This document shows positions 15,202 through 15,230 of a stretch of DNA of 15,230 nt, one piece after another (positions within the stretch are counted from its first letter, which is position 1; every line of letters starts with the position of its first letter). Both the position numbers and the translations under genes were made by a program. The notes beneath the pieces are model-generated. The model saw only the letters and a program-made list of their open reading frames with translations. It made no database searches and was not told where the DNA came from. Origin of the DNA: S010-25 sp964466455 (GTDB lineage Bacteria; Pseudomonadota; Gammaproteobacteria; SZUA-229); assembly GCA_964466455.1 (NCBI GenBank), contig CAYXNL010000053.1, positions 1-15,230 on the forward strand, written 5' to 3'.

Positions 15202-15230
15202 ATGCGTTTAATTATTTCAATTTTATTATT
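15202..15230 (+). CDS. Start of an unidentified exported or membrane protein (partial)
   Basis: The ATG at 15202 follows GGGGCAGGAGCT, a good ribosome binding site, 32 bases after the kinase stop. The nine codons before the window ends read MRLIISILL, which looks like the beginning of a signal peptide or membrane helix. Nothing more can be said about the product. Confidence 0.55.

Overview
The window looks like chromosome of a moderately AT-rich gammaproteobacterium. Support for this comes from the order moxR, DUF58, DUF4381, batA, batB/C, batD, from a cobalamin riboswitch ahead of a BtuB-like TonB receptor, and from an exact FNR-type box. No phage, plasmid, transposase or CRISPR genes are visible. 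The genus cannot be told from the sequence alone.

Left edge (1-559): mostly non-coding. A perfect FNR half-site pair (426-439), a consensus -10 (395-400), a small hairpin and a strong intrinsic terminator (297-328), all usable on the minus strand, together outline an unannotated small RNA of about 90 nt. A 15-bp perfect inverted repeat (490-550) separates it from a YeeE/YedE-family sulfur-compound transporter gene (560-1822, minus).

Middle (2078-9642, all minus): a compact six-gene operon of the MoxR/Bat type, read moxR -> DUF58 -> DUF4381 -> batA -> fused batB/batC -> batD, with ATGA overlaps or gaps of a few bases. A MoxR AAA+ ATPase and several VWA (MIDAS) proteins, most of them membrane-anchored, with their periplasmic partner BatD, are thought to form an envelope-associated chaperone or stress-tolerance complex.

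Divergent region (9643-10230): an FNR-like site just upstream of moxR, a long inverted repeat with two small hairpins nested in its loop (9697-9812), then a cobalamin riboswitch (about 9970-10190) followed by an 11-bp hairpin that overlaps the first possible start codon of the receptor gene.

Right part (10231-15230, all plus): a vitamin B12 acquisition unit of a BtuB-like outer-membrane receptor, a beta-propeller-like lipoprotein placed as BtuG is in Bacteroides, and a PduO-type corrinoid adenosyltransferase. Together they would capture B12 at the surface, carry it across the outer membrane and convert it to adenosylcobalamin. A ROK-family sugar kinase and the first codons of another exported protein follow. 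No inner-membrane B12 ABC transporter genes are in the window.
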